This document shows, one piece after another, positions 1 to 8,826 of a stretch of 54,038 nt of DNA. The stretch lies in the NCBI GenBank assembly GCA_964486555.1, contig CAZANP010000006.1, positions 1-54,038 on the forward strand, written 5' to 3'. The notes under the pieces are model-generated. The model worked only from the letters and a program-made list of their open reading frames with translations, ran no database searches and was not told the DNA's origin. Positions within the stretch are counted from its first letter, which is position 1. The number at the start of each line of letters is the position of its first letter. The position numbers and the translations under genes were made by a program. Origin of the DNA: 4484-232 sp964486555. Lineage in GTDB: Bacteria; Thermotogota; Thermotogae; Thermotogales; Thermotogaceae.

Positions 1-1176
1 CTGTATTCCAAGACCATGCAATACATCTTTTATGAATCCTTGGTAATCCATAGCGTAGGTGAAACCTTTTCTAACATGTATGTCGCTGAAGAAATCTGGG
101 GGTATTCCGTTTCCATCGAGTTTTCCAGATCCAATGTACTTACTGTCTTTCTTGATATTCCAGTTGAAGTGAAGTGATGTGATGACAAGTGTTGGTAGAT
201 CCTTTATAACCGTTACTCCTTCCATCTTTTCAACTTGAGGTAGGTACTGAACAGGTACTGCACATATGTCAGCATCGCCTTGCTCAAGCATCGCCTTTCT
301 TGTTGACCACTCATCGATCGTCCAGATTATGACCTTCCTTATCTTTGCAGGTTCTCTCCAGTAATTGTCGTTTCTCTCGAGTATGACTTTACCCTGAGCT
401 CTATCCCATTCAACGAGTTTGAATGGCCCTGTTCCGTTCATTCTGTCATATAATGGTGATTCTTCTTTTCTAATATCATGGTATTTCCACCAGGTGTCAG
501 CTTTTCCATCCCAGCACCCAACCTCAATACACCATTCTTTGTCGAGGATGGCTGCCCAGTTCGCACTCTGCGCGATTATGTTCATAAATGGTGCAAACGG
601 CCTCACAAGTTTTATAACCACGGCATCTCCTTCCACCTCTATTGCGGGATCTATGTAGTCTGTGTAAATCTTTATGAGGGCATCTTTATATTCAGGAAGA
701 GGTTCTCCATTTTCGTCGAAAAGCTCATTGTATGGCTTCCCCACGATTTTTTCAACGAATGATTCCAAAGAACCGACGCCGAATAAAGGTTCCCAGAGCA
801 TCCACATTGGACCTGCTGCGGGATCAAGTATCAAGCCTCTTTCGAAGCTGTATTCGACATCTTCGGGTGTGAGATCTCCTCCTTCATGGAATTTGACCCC
901 TTTCCTGATGTAGAATTTGTAAACTTTTCCTCCATCGAGGATTTCCCATTTCGTTGCAAGCCTTGGTACGAATTCTGTGACACTCTCTCCTTTGTAAGCA
1001 ACCAGATTTTCATAGACGTTGTAGATAACTTCACCGCTTGCGGTGTCGTACGCCTGATGTGGATCGAGAGTATCGGGATCTCCTATGGTGGCGTCGATTA
1101 TGGTGTCAGGATTTTTAACGGCTGAAAGCAGAATAGCTGATAAGATCATCAAGAATACAACGAGGAGTTTTTTCAT
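1..1176 (-). CDS. Family 5 (oligopeptide-type) ABC solute-binding protein, C-terminus cut by window edge
   Basis: Extracytoplasmic binding protein of an oligopeptide-type ABC importer (SBP_bac_5); in Thermotoga such proteins bind peptides or oligosaccharides, and the ligand cannot be told here. The reading frame is open from 1176 to the left edge (392 codons), so the C-terminus is missing. It starts with a signal peptide (MKKLLVVFLMILSAILLSA) without a lipobox cysteine, preceded by AAGGGGGG. Family landmarks are GDPDTLDPHQAYDT near residue 32, YIRKGVKFHEGG near 90, NGTGPFKLVEW near 265 and the RKGFTYAMDYQGF segment near the break. It lies 35 bp after dnaE on the same strand but has its own promoter overlapping the dnaE stop. 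Permease and ATPase genes, if linked, would lie outside the window. Confidence 0.9.
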   Translation of the reverse strand, partial: MKKLLVVFLMILSAILLSAVKNPDTIIDATIGDPDTLDPHQAYDTASGEVIYNVYENLVAYKGESVTEFVPRLATKWEILDGGKVYKFYIRKGVKFHEGGDLTPEDVEYSFERGLILDPAAGPMWMLWEPLFGVGSLESFVEKIVGKPYNELFDENGEPLPEYKDALIKIYTDYIDPAIEVEGDAVVIKLVRPFAPFMNIIAQSANWAAILDKEWCIEVGCWDGKADTWWKYHDIRKEESPLYDRMNGTGPFKLVEWDRAQGKVILERNDNYWREPAKIRKVIIWTIDEWSTRKAMLEQGDADICAVPVQYLPQVEKMEGVTVIKDLPTLVITSLHFNWNIKKDSKYIGSGKLDGNGIPPDFFSDIHVRKGFTYAMDYQGFIKDVLHGLGIQ

Positions 1177-1210
1177 GCTTTTCCCCCCTTCTGAGGACTT
1201 TTCGGTAAAG

Positions 1211-1240
1211 ATTATACCATTTTCGGAGAAAAAGTGTCTA
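1211..1240 (-). promoter_or_regulatory. Predicted sigma70-type promoter for the family 5 binding protein
   Basis: On the minus strand TAGACA (1235-1240) is followed after 18 bp by TATAAT (1211-1216), with TGG directly before the -10 hexamer (extended -10). The -10 box overlaps the TAA stop codon of dnaE, so the transporter gene can be transcribed independently of the upstream operon. Confidence 0.65.
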
Positions 1241-3770
1241 GTTTGGGCCTGACTTGGTGAATTTTTATTCTTTTTCCATTGATTTTTAAGACAGTTTCCT
1301 CCAACCTCCCACCATCTTCCAGAATCTCCTCCGGCTCTCCCAGAAGATCCAGCTCATAGACTATTTTTTTAACGCTTTCCTTTTTTCTCGCCTGCAGCAC
1401 TTTTCCCGATGGATCCAAAACGACAATCCAAACACCTTTATCAAGCTTTTTATCGATTTCACAAACCGATACACCATCGGAGATAACCTTATCAACCACT
1501 GTGGAGGCAACAACAGGAAACACCATGCCTTTTGAAAAAACATCCACGATTCTTGGAAGATCACTATCGACGGTATCGGAGGAAGGAGTCAAGGGGAAAC
1601 CAAGGGAGGAAATTTCAAGAAGGTTCACTTCCCACTTTTCTTCCTTCCTAATTTTCTTTTCTACTTTGTTTCCAAAGAGTTCATGAACTTTATCGAAAAC
1701 CTCATCTTTCCTTTCCTTGAACGCTTTCATGGATTCAAATCTTCCACCATGGATTTCATCGAATGCGCCGGCGGATACCATGTTCTCTAAAACTTTCATT
1801 GGTATACCCCTTATCTTTTCTCTAAAGTCCCATACACTTTTGTAGGGGGCTTTCCTCCTTATCTCCTCAGCAAGGTTTCTCCCAACTCCCTTGATGACGG
1901 TCAGAGGTAGATAAAATTTTTTCTCCGAAATATAAGGGAATTCTCCAGAGAGATTAACATCCGGTGGGAGAACTTCAAATCCCATGTATCGTAATTCTTG
2001 AACGATCAGAAACACTTTCTGAGGATCTCCGGAATTGTAGATCAAAAGATGCTTGAAGAAGATTTCTGGGAAATGTTCCTTGAAGAAAGAGAGCCAGTAA
2101 GATATATGAGAATAAGCCACACTATGGGACTTGTTGAATGCGTAGGATGAGAAGTTATACAGCGTACTCACAAGTTCTTTCGCTTCTTCTTTCCCAAATC
2201 CTCTTGAAACCAGGTTTTCTCTCATCTTCCTCATCAAAGATTCAGCGACTTCTGGGTCTTTCTTAGACATGGCTTTTCTCAGAGTATCCGCCTCCGATGG
2301 AGAAAAACCAGCAAGATCCATGGCTATCTTCATTACCTGTTCTTGATATATGGGAAGTCCAAAGGTTTCTGGAAGATACTGATAAAAAGAGCTCTTACTC
2401 ATCTTTCTTTTAACGTATTCATCATCTATTCTGGATTTCAAAGGACCTGGCCTGTTCAAAGCCAAGACCAGGGATAAGTCTTCCATATTCTTTGGCCTTA
2501 TCTTTCTACAGAGTTTCCTGGCTTCGAAACTTTCAAGTTGGAATATTCCACCAGTTCTTCCTTCAGAGATGAGTCTGTAGGTTCTCTCATCGTCGTCAGG
2601 GATCTTTTCAACACCTGCTTCTTCTCTGATATCTCGGAGAAAAGATAGAGTTCTGAGCCCTAGAATATCGATCTTGACGACACCTATGGATGATAGAGAA
2701 TCCATATCGTACTCTATAATGGGAAAGTCTTCATCCGGAACCAGAGGGAGTAACATTCTATTTGTTGATAGTACTATTCCAGCAGCGTGAACACTTCTAT
2801 GATGGGGAAGCCCTTCTACAATTTTGAAGACCTTTTTCTTCTTCCATGTGGGTTCATCTCTCATCAATCTTTCTATTTCCCTTCTTAAGGATCTTTCCAT
2901 GAGGTTTCCGAACGTTGATACATGAGCAACGAAGAATCGCTCCGACAATTTTTGAATGAGATCTTTTCTGAATCTGTCTTCTATATCTATATCTATATCA
3001 GGAGGTTCTTTCCTTCCCTCATTCAGAAATCTTTCAAAAAGGAGATCGTATTTCAGAGGATCGATGGAGGTTATTCCCATGAGGTACGCCACCAGGGATC
3101 CCACAGCACTTCCTCTTCCAGGTCCAACATCTATTCTCATTTTTCTCGCTGTTTCAATGATTTCTTTGACAATCCAAAAGTACCTCTCGAAACCTTTTTT
3201 TTCAATCAAAGATAATTCTTGCTTCAAGCGATCAAGATAAACTTCCCCAAGGCTTTTTGCTTTGCCCTCCAAACGTTCTTTCCAATCCGGTGTTGGATCA
3301 GGTAAAGTCTGCTCCACCATGAGATCGTAAGCATCCGCGCTCACCACATCACATATTTCATCGAAATGTCCTTCCATGATCTGTGATTCGTCTGCACTAT
3401 TTCCAAAGAGAACACACATGAATTTGTAACCGATCTTCTCATCAGGTGTGAGGTATCTTATAGGTTTTAAATTTTCCACTTCTAAGATAACCACATCTTC
3501 TAGTTTGCTATCCCATCGATTGTAGAATTTCACAAGGCTTTCAAAACCTTTCTTTGACCGTGCTACATATACTTTATCTTCGATCCACAAGCCATGGACA
3601 GGGATCAATCCCTCTCTTCTCAAGATCTTGTTGAATTTAACGGCAGCGTGGAAGTTTCTGTCCGCAAGAAGAAGAGATTTAAGATTCAATTCTTTCATAC
3701 GCTCTACCAGTTTCTCGAATCTCACGACAGATCCATCAAAAGAATATGGAGAGATTATCCAGGGTATCAT
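1212..3770 (-). CDS. dnaE: DNA polymerase III alpha subunit, compact DnaE type
   Basis: Replicative C-family DNA polymerase catalytic subunit. Palm landmarks are visible: GPGRGSAVGSLVAYLMGITS near residue 216, the metal-binding PDIDIDIED near 258-266, GVVKIDILGLRTL near 368, and EADTLRKAMSKKD near 493, followed by FNKSHSVAYSHISYW. The N-terminal PHP region is short and its usual HxH-type metal motif is replaced by SPYSFDGS, so PHP nuclease/phosphatase function is probably lost. At 852 residues it is far shorter than the roughly 1160 of E. coli DnaE, mainly in the PHP and C-terminal OB/tail regions; I recall the T. maritima DnaE being similarly short. The start has GGAGG 6 bases upstream and overlaps the rluD stop (ATGA). 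Thermotoga also has a PolC, not seen here. Confidence 0.93.
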   Translation of the reverse strand: MIPWIISPYSFDGSVVRFEKLVERMKELNLKSLLLADRNFHAAVKFNKILRREGLIPVHGLWIEDKVYVARSKKGFESLVKFYNRWDSKLEDVVILEVENLKPIRYLTPDEKIGYKFMCVLFGNSADESQIMEGHFDEICDVVSADAYDLMVEQTLPDPTPDWKERLEGKAKSLGEVYLDRLKQELSLIEKKGFERYFWIVKEIIETARKMRIDVGPGRGSAVGSLVAYLMGITSIDPLKYDLLFERFLNEGRKEPPDIDIDIEDRFRKDLIQKLSERFFVAHVSTFGNLMERSLRREIERLMRDEPTWKKKKVFKIVEGLPHHRSVHAAGIVLSTNRMLLPLVPDEDFPIIEYDMDSLSSIGVVKIDILGLRTLSFLRDIREEAGVEKIPDDDERTYRLISEGRTGGIFQLESFEARKLCRKIRPKNMEDLSLVLALNRPGPLKSRIDDEYVKRKMSKSSFYQYLPETFGLPIYQEQVMKIAMDLAGFSPSEADTLRKAMSKKDPEVAESLMRKMRENLVSRGFGKEEAKELVSTLYNFSSYAFNKSHSVAYSHISYWLSFFKEHFPEIFFKHLLIYNSGDPQKVFLIVQELRYMGFEVLPPDVNLSGEFPYISEKKFYLPLTVIKGVGRNLAEEIRRKAPYKSVWDFREKIRGIPMKVLENMVSAGAFDEIHGGRFESMKAFKERKDEVFDKVHELFGNKVEKKIRKEEKWEVNLLEISSLGFPLTPSSDTVDSDLPRIVDVFSKGMVFPVVASTVVDKVISDGVSVCEIDKKLDKGVWIVVLDPSGKVLQARKKESVKKIVYELDLLGEPEEILEDGGRLEETVLKINGKRIKIHQVRPKLDTFSPKMV

Positions 3771-4702
3771 CTCTTCGCCTCCGAAAGATCATGGAGTTTT
3801 TTTAAAACCTTTCTGAAATCTTCGGGAATTGGGGCGATGAATCTCATCTTTCCACCTTTTCGAGGGTGGTAGAAAGAAAGAGCTAGAGCGTGTAACATTT
3901 GGCGCTTTACCCCTAGCATCTCATCTTGTTTGTGCCTTCCATAAACCCTATCACCTAGAATTGGATGTCCGATGTGTTTCATGTGAACTCTTATCTGATG
4001 AGTCCTTCCAGTTTTGGGATTGACTGAAAGAAGTGTTGCGATATCTCTGTATCTTCTCAGAACCCTGTAGAAAGTAATTGATTCTCTTCCACCTGTCAAA
4101 ACAGTCATCTTGACTCTGTTCACAGGATGACGAGCTAGGGGTAGATTCACGACTCCTTCATCATCTTTCAGAGAGCCTCTGACTATGGCAAGATACGTTT
4201 TCTCAACCATCCTATCTTTGAACTGTTTTGAAAGAGATGTATGGGCAAGATCGTTCTTCGCCACGACTATAACTCCTGATGTGTCTTTGTCGAGTCTGTG
4301 AACGATGCCTGGCCGTAGATCTCCTTTTATCCCTTGAAGATCTTTACATATGTAAAGCAAGGCATTTACAAGAGTCCCGGAAGTATGAGATGGAATAGGG
4401 TGGACAATCATACCTGGAGGTTTGTTGACGACTATTATATCTTTGTCTTCGTACAGAACTTCTATCTCGATTTTCTCAGGTTTCACCGTCACTGGGGATG
4501 GTTTTTCCGGAAGATCTATTTGTATCTTCTCTCCCTTTTTCACCTTGTAACTTGGTTTCTTCTTTTCTCCATTCACCAGTATCTTTCCTTCTTTTATGGC
4601 TTTCTGGACCATAGATCTTGATACCCAATCCGGTGCTTTCTCCAGAACGAATATGTCCAGTCTCCAGCCTTCCTCCCTTGACGTAACCTCGTAGTCTCTC
4701 AC
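3767..4702 (-). CDS. rluD: RluA/RluD-family pseudouridine synthase
   Basis: Modifies uridines in rRNA (RluD acts on 23S helix 69 in E. coli); the exact target here is inferred only. An N-terminal S4 RNA-binding domain (about residues 12-60, WVSRSMVQKAIKEGKILVNG) is followed by the catalytic domain with NKPPGMIVHP near 92 and the active-site motif GIVHRLDKDTSGVIVVAKND near 131, whose Asp is the catalytic residue. KTGRTHQIRVHMKHIGHPILGD near 226-247 is the other family signature. The start is GTG at 4702 with GGAGGG 6-7 bases upstream. It sits between lspA and dnaE with overlaps on both sides, a pairing of lspA and rluD that is common in bacteria. Confidence 0.93.
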   Translation of the reverse strand: MRDYEVTSREEGWRLDIFVLEKAPDWVSRSMVQKAIKEGKILVNGEKKKPSYKVKKGEKIQIDLPEKPSPVTVKPEKIEIEVLYEDKDIIVVNKPPGMIVHPIPSHTSGTLVNALLYICKDLQGIKGDLRPGIVHRLDKDTSGVIVVAKNDLAHTSLSKQFKDRMVEKTYLAIVRGSLKDDEGVVNLPLARHPVNRVKMTVLTGGRESITFYRVLRRYRDIATLLSVNPKTGRTHQIRVHMKHIGHPILGDRVYGRHKQDEMLGVKRQMLHALALSFYHPRKGGKMRFIAPIPEDFRKVLKKLHDLSEAKR

Positions 4703-5117
4703 CTTTTTCCCTCCGAAGGGAGAAGAGGATGAGAAGAGCTCCCCCGATGATTATAAATATATCGGCGACGTTGAATATCGCTGGGTAAAATTCAAGTTGA
4801 AGGAAATCCACAACATACCCTAATCTCAATCGATCAAGAAGATTTCCAAGTGCCCCTCCTATTATCAGACCGAGTGCGAATTTCTCGCTTTCTCTGTACC
4901 TAAGAAAGAAAGGTGTTGTGGATATGAAAAGAACAGCACCAAGTATCACCCAAACAAGGACATCTGAGATCTCAGAAAAGAGTCCAAAGGCTATACCCCT
5001 GTTAGTCACTCTTATGAACTTCAACCCCGGAAAAATGGTAAAAAATCTTGTCTGTTCCATTGCGAGCCTTTTTGTGAGTTGATCCAGGATCAAAACCAAT
5101 GCGATGGCAAAGCCCAT
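4476..5117 (-). CDS. lspA: Lipoprotein signal peptidase (type II); 3' end probably shifted out of frame
   Basis: Inner-membrane aspartyl protease that removes signal peptides from prolipoproteins. All key motifs are present within the first ~135 residues: NRGIAFGLF near 35, GGALGNLLDRLRLGYVVDF near 87-105 and FNVADIFIIIGG near 114, giving both catalytic aspartates and about four membrane spans. After residue about 138 the frame continues as a hydrophilic, non-membrane tail lying 227 bp inside rluD. One extra A in the five-A run (4704-4708 on plus) would end the protein after RREKR with TGA overlapping the rluD GTG, the usual GTGA coupling. I therefore think the real end is near 4699 (about 139 residues) and that the tail is an artefact or a natural frameshift. 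Confidence 0.88.
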   Translation of the reverse strand: MGFAIALVLILDQLTKRLAMEQTRFFTIFPGLKFIRVTNRGIAFGLFSEISDVLVWVILGAVLFISTTPFFLRYRESEKFALGLIIGGALGNLLDRLRLGYVVDFLQLEFYPAIFNVADIFIIIGGALLILFSLRREKGERLRGYVKGGRLETGHIRSGESTGLGIKIYGPESHKRRKDTGEWRKEETKLQGEKGREDTNRSSGKTIPSDGET

Positions 5118-5118
5118 A

Positions 5119-5973
5119 TCAGCTCACCTTTCTGTAGAAAAAGGGCATGATCGGTTCGAGGCCTATTTCTTTGTAGTTGAAGATTCTTTCTGTACTTCCA
5201 ACGAAAAGAACGCCATTTTTCTTCAGAGATTCAGAGAATTTCCTGTAGAGTTCTCTTTTGGCATCCATTTCGAAATATATGACAACGTTCCGACATATTA
5301 TGAGATCGAAATTCTTTTCAAATGGATCCTGAAGAAGATTGTGTTTTTTGAAGTTCACTCTTATCTTAACTGCGGGTTTGACGTAATACTTACCATCCCT
5401 GATTTCGAAGTACTTCTCAATATATTCTTTTGGAGTGTTGACCATGGATCTTTCTTCATACACCCCTCTTATGGCTTGAGCCAGTATGTTATTGTCTATA
5501 TCAGTTGCTAGAACTCTGACGTTGGGAGGAGCTTTCAGTTCCTCAAGAAGTATCGCAAGAGAATAGGGCTCTTCCCCTGATGAGCATCCTGCACTCCACG
5601 CTTTGAAATTCCTTCCACTCATCTTCAAAAGTTCCGGCAAAATTCTATCTCTCAACTGCCACCATTTCTCAGGATTTCTGAAAAATTCTGTAACGTTTAT
5701 GGTCAGTTTATCCTGGAATTCGTTCATCACCTTATCGCTGGTTTCAAGAAGCCTCATGTAATCTCTGTAGGAGTACAATCCATATTTTTTTATGAGTATC
5801 TCTATTCTTCTTTTGACCCTGTGAGGTTTGTACCCTGTAAGGTCCATACCGTACTTTTTCTTCAACTCCTTCACAAACCATTCAAATTCTTCCGCAGGTA
5901 ACTCCTTCCACTCACCAAATTGGGATTGAGAATTGGATTCTCCATCCTTCTTTCGAAAACTCTCCTGAAACAT
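5119..5973 (-). CDS. cheR: Chemotaxis protein methyltransferase CheR
   Basis: SAM-dependent methyltransferase that methylates glutamates of chemoreceptors. The N-terminal helical CheR domain covers about residues 25-95 (GYKPHRVKRRIEILIKKYG, then NVTEFFRNPEKW near 94). The catalytic domain has the SAM-binding WSAGCSSGEEPYSLAI near 125 and FDLIICRNVVIYF near 222, with a C-terminal LFVGSTERIF. The start has GGAGGG five bases upstream, although this lies inside the 3' end of the neighbouring gene (62 bp overlap). It precedes lspA by one base. No receptor, CheA or CheB gene is in the window, so its partners are elsewhere. Confidence 0.93.
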   Translation of the reverse strand: MFQESFRKKDGESNSQSQFGEWKELPAEEFEWFVKELKKKYGMDLTGYKPHRVKRRIEILIKKYGLYSYRDYMRLLETSDKVMNEFQDKLTINVTEFFRNPEKWWQLRDRILPELLKMSGRNFKAWSAGCSSGEEPYSLAILLEELKAPPNVRVLATDIDNNILAQAIRGVYEERSMVNTPKEYIEKYFEIRDGKYYVKPAVKIRVNFKKHNLLQDPFEKNFDLIICRNVVIYFEMDAKRELYRKFSESLKKNGVLFVGSTERIFNYKEIGLEPIMPFFYRKVS

Positions 5974-6667
5974 CGCATCCCTCCATTTTGTATCTGAATT
6001 CCAGGGAATTTTCGCTCAGAACCAACCAGTTTCCTTTGTAATAGAAGCCGAGCCCAATTTTGAGATCTTTGTCTTTGAAGTCATAGATGGTTTTTAAAAG
6101 CAATTTCTTCAGAGATAACCTAGCGGCTATGGATTCACCGGTGAAGGAAATCCCTGAATTTTTGTATGTAAACCATATTCCATAACCTTTTCCTGCGTAG
6201 AAGGGTATGAGTCCAAAATCGCCTATCTTTATAGGCACGCCTATTTCTCCGGATCCATCATCACCCACAACGACGATGAGAGGTTTCTTCAAATATAGGT
6301 ATCTCTTCTCATGTTCCGCAAACATCCCAAATGATTCTGTCCAAAAGTTCCAGCCGTTTTCCGTTTCATTCAGTGTTGTGGAGAAAGGAAAAGAAAAATG
6401 TGCATTTGAGAGTTCAACTCCTCCTCTCTCCAGATTCATATCAAAGTAATACGGTATATCGTAATAAGTTTGAGGTACTTTGATCCTGAAATGCTCTTTT
6501 TGGTATTCAAAGATGAAATCCAATTTGAACCAAGCACTCACCTTCCAGAACTTCAGTTCCGGAACGAGTGAGAATCCTATTCCATTCAACGTACCGAACG
6601 AATAAGAAAGTTCTAGAACATCGGCGAGGATTGTCCCCAAGAAAAGGATGCATAAAGCTACTATCAA
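5912..6667 (-). CDS. Exported protein of unknown function, possible envelope beta-barrel
   Basis: I do not recognise a family. The 251-residue product begins with a hydrophobic signal-like segment (MIVALCILFLGTILADV) and then consists mostly of alternating polar/hydrophobic stretches rich in aromatic residues (for example KVSAWFKLDFIFEYQKEHF, LKIGLGFYYKGNWLVL), ending in FSIPIW. A terminal aromatic residue and such strands fit an outer-envelope ('toga') beta-structured protein, which is inference. It lies 4 bp into the yebC stop region and its 3' end overlaps the cheR start by 62 bp, so it is part of the same minus-strand operon. Nothing in it suggests a chemotaxis role apart from the neighbour. 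Confidence 0.7.
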   Translation of the reverse strand: MIVALCILFLGTILADVLELSYSFGTLNGIGFSLVPELKFWKVSAWFKLDFIFEYQKEHFRIKVPQTYYDIPYYFDMNLERGGVELSNAHFSFPFSTTLNETENGWNFWTESFGMFAEHEKRYLYLKKPLIVVVGDDGSGEIGVPIKIGDFGLIPFYAGKGYGIWFTYKNSGISFTGESIAARLSLKKLLLKTIYDFKDKDLKIGLGFYYKGNWLVLSENSLEFRYKMEGCDVSGEFSKEGWRIQFSIPIW

Positions 6668-7425
6668 CCCTCTAATTTTGACATTATCTCCTCCATTTCC
6701 TTATCATCCATTTCGAAGTTGGAGACAACTTCTTGAACATCGTCCATCTCTTCCAGAGCGTTTAGGAGTGTTAACACCTTTTCAGCGTCTTTCCCAGTGA
6801 CCTTCACCGTGTTTTTGGGGATAAAGGACACACTGGCTTCGACATCATAGCCTGCGCTTTGGAGAGCCTCTTTTATTTTTGTGAGATCTTCTGGAGCCGT
6901 TATTATCTGTATTGGATCGTCTTCATCTTTTATATCCTCTGCTCCAGCATCTATGGCTATCATCATCAACTCTTCGAGATCTTGAACGCGATCTCTTTGA
7001 ATGTTTATTATTCCTTTCCTTTCGAAGATCCAACTGACCGAGCCACTCTCCGCCAGATTCCCACCGTGTCTTCCAAGAACATGCCTTATTTCTTGAGCGG
7101 TTCTGTTCTTGTTATCTGTGAGAGCTCTTATGTAGAGGGCCACACCACCTGGAGCGTAAGCTTCGTAAATGACCTCTTGGTAGTTAACACCCTCCAACTC
7201 TCCTGTTCCTCTCTTTATGGCCTTCTCAATGTTTTCTTTTGGCATGTTAGCTTCTCGCGCCCTTTCTATGGCGGCTCTCAATCTGGGATTGGCACTTGGA
7301 TCTCCTCCCCCTTCTCTTGCAGCCACGATAATCTCTCTTATCAGCTTGGTGAATATTTTGGATCTCTTGGCATCCTGTGCCATCTTCCTGTGCTTTATAT
7401 TCGCCCACTTGTTGTGACCAGACAC
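6664..7425 (-). CDS. yebC: YebC/TACO1-family translation/transcription regulator
   Basis: YebC-family protein; members help ribosomes through difficult stretches such as polyproline and some are reported as DNA-binding regulators. The product opens with the family signature SGHNKWANIKHRKMAQDAKR and carries NPRLRAAIERAREANMPKEN near 48 and the acidic C-terminal domain with MMIAIDAGAEDI near 150. Length (253 residues) is typical. I place the start at GTG 7425 because GGAGGTGA ends five bases before it and the family begins with MSGHNKW; two in-frame GTG codons further upstream (7434, 7440) lie inside that ribosome site. The gene follows the SpoIIE-type phosphatase by about 24 bp and overlaps the next gene by four bases. 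Confidence 0.92.
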   Translation of the reverse strand: MSGHNKWANIKHRKMAQDAKRSKIFTKLIREIIVAAREGGGDPSANPRLRAAIERAREANMPKENIEKAIKRGTGELEGVNYQEVIYEAYAPGGVALYIRALTDNKNRTAQEIRHVLGRHGGNLAESGSVSWIFERKGIINIQRDRVQDLEELMMIAIDAGAEDIKDEDDPIQIITAPEDLTKIKEALQSAGYDVEASVSFIPKNTVKVTGKDAEKVLTLLNALEEMDDVQEVVSNFEMDDKEMEEIMSKLEG

Positions 7426-7449
7426 AGAACTCACCTCCACATTTAAATC

Positions 7450-8826
7450 CTATTGTCCCTCATATTTTATCACCATTATAGTTGTGTCATCGTGTTGAGT
7501 GACTCCTGATGAGAAGTTGAAGACACTATCTTTTATCTTGGCTGTTAGCTCTTCTGCACTCCCTTCGAATTCTTTCAGGATCTGCTCCAATCTTTCAAAA
7601 CCATATTCCTCTCCTTCAACATTCCTCGCTTCGATAACACCGTCTGTGTATGCTATAACGAACGTTCCTGGATCCAGTTCGAGAATCTTCTCATCGTAAT
7701 CCCAATCTGGCAGTATACCAAGAGGAACGCCAGAAGATCCAACGGTTTCCATCTTATCATCTTTAACTATGTAGACTGGATCGTGACCAGCGTTGACAAC
7801 ACGAAGTTCTCCATTTTTATCAAGCGAAAAGAACGCCATCGTCACAAATCTATCCTCTTCGAAATCCTCGGTTATCCTTTTGTTGAGCTTTGAAACAAGT
7901 TCTGAAAGACTTTCCACACTCTCCAACAAAGTTCTGAGAGTGCTTCTGACGGTACTCATAAGGAGGGCCGCTGGAATTCCCTTCCCAGAGACATCCGCAA
8001 CGACCGCATATATCTTACCCCCCATCTCCAAAACATCGTAGTAATCTCCCCCCACATGGATCGCAGGGTAACTGACCGCGGATATCTCTATACCTTCAAT
8101 ATCTGGCATGACTCTAGGGAACAAGCTTTCCTGAATTTTTCTCGCGATCTCAAGTTGCTGGAGGAATCTCTGCCTTTCTATTTCCTTGTTGACGAAATTG
8201 ATCCTATCGACAGCTGCAGCTATTTGTCTTGCAACGGTTTCCGCTATCTTTTTATCCGCAGCCGTAAATATACCTTCGACACTTTTTTCAACGAAACCGA
8301 TGTATCCCCACTTTTCAGAACCTATCACGGGAACTATCAGAAGGTTTTCAACCATTTCGGATTTTCCAGGCTCGAAGATGACAGTTTTTTTCAGCTTCAT
8401 GGAATCTATCATCTTCTCTATTCTCTCTAACTCCTCTCCACTCAAACTGCCCGGCACTCTGAGAAGAATCTTTTCCAGAGGTGTCCTTATCTTCACTATG
8501 AGCGAATCGTAATTTATAGCGTTCTTGACAATTTTGAAAGCTTTAGAAAGTTGTTCTTTTAATTTCGGTGGGTATTCAAAAACACTCAATATATTCGAAA
8601 CCTCAAAAACTGTTGATAATTCCTCATAAGCTTTAGACAGCTCTTCCAGATGAGCATCCAGTGTCATGGAATACTCTTCCAGCTGGTTCTTGTAATCCAC
8701 CATTTCTTTTTCCAAGATCTCCAGAAGCTCTAGGAGCTTCTCTTCTGAAATATCCTCATCACATTCACATTCCACAGCTAGAATCTCACACAGCTTCTTG
8801 TAAATTTTACTCAGCACATCATGCAT
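7450..8826 (-). CDS. SpoIIE/RsbU-type PP2C phosphatase with coiled coil and GAF-like domain
   Basis: Predicted serine phosphatase of the kind that controls anti-sigma antagonists. The 458-residue protein has an N-terminal helical/coiled-coil region (about 25-85), a GAF-like sensor segment (about 85-215, TAADKKIAETVARQIAAAVD at its end), a linker with LEIARKIQESLFP near 227, and the PP2C domain: VGGDYYDV near 258, VVADVSGKGIPAALLM near 276, VNAGHDPVYIVKD near 338, AYTDGVIEARN near 390 and THQ-like QHDDTTIMVIK at the end. Metal-binding aspartates are intact. Its start overlaps the end of the receiver gene by eight bases, so the receiver probably works with it. No anti-sigma or STAS gene is present nearby, so the substrate is unknown. 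Confidence 0.88.
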   Translation of the reverse strand: MHDVLSKIYKKLCEILAVECECDEDISEEKLLELLEILEKEMVDYKNQLEEYSMTLDAHLEELSKAYEELSTVFEVSNILSVFEYPPKLKEQLSKAFKIVKNAINYDSLIVKIRTPLEKILLRVPGSLSGEELERIEKMIDSMKLKKTVIFEPGKSEMVENLLIVPVIGSEKWGYIGFVEKSVEGIFTAADKKIAETVARQIAAAVDRINFVNKEIERQRFLQQLEIARKIQESLFPRVMPDIEGIEISAVSYPAIHVGGDYYDVLEMGGKIYAVVADVSGKGIPAALLMSTVRSTLRTLLESVESLSELVSKLNKRITEDFEEDRFVTMAFFSLDKNGELRVVNAGHDPVYIVKDDKMETVGSSGVPLGILPDWDYDEKILELDPGTFVIAYTDGVIEARNVEGEEYGFERLEQILKEFEGSAEELTAKIKDSVFNFSSGVTQHDDTTIMVIKYEGQ

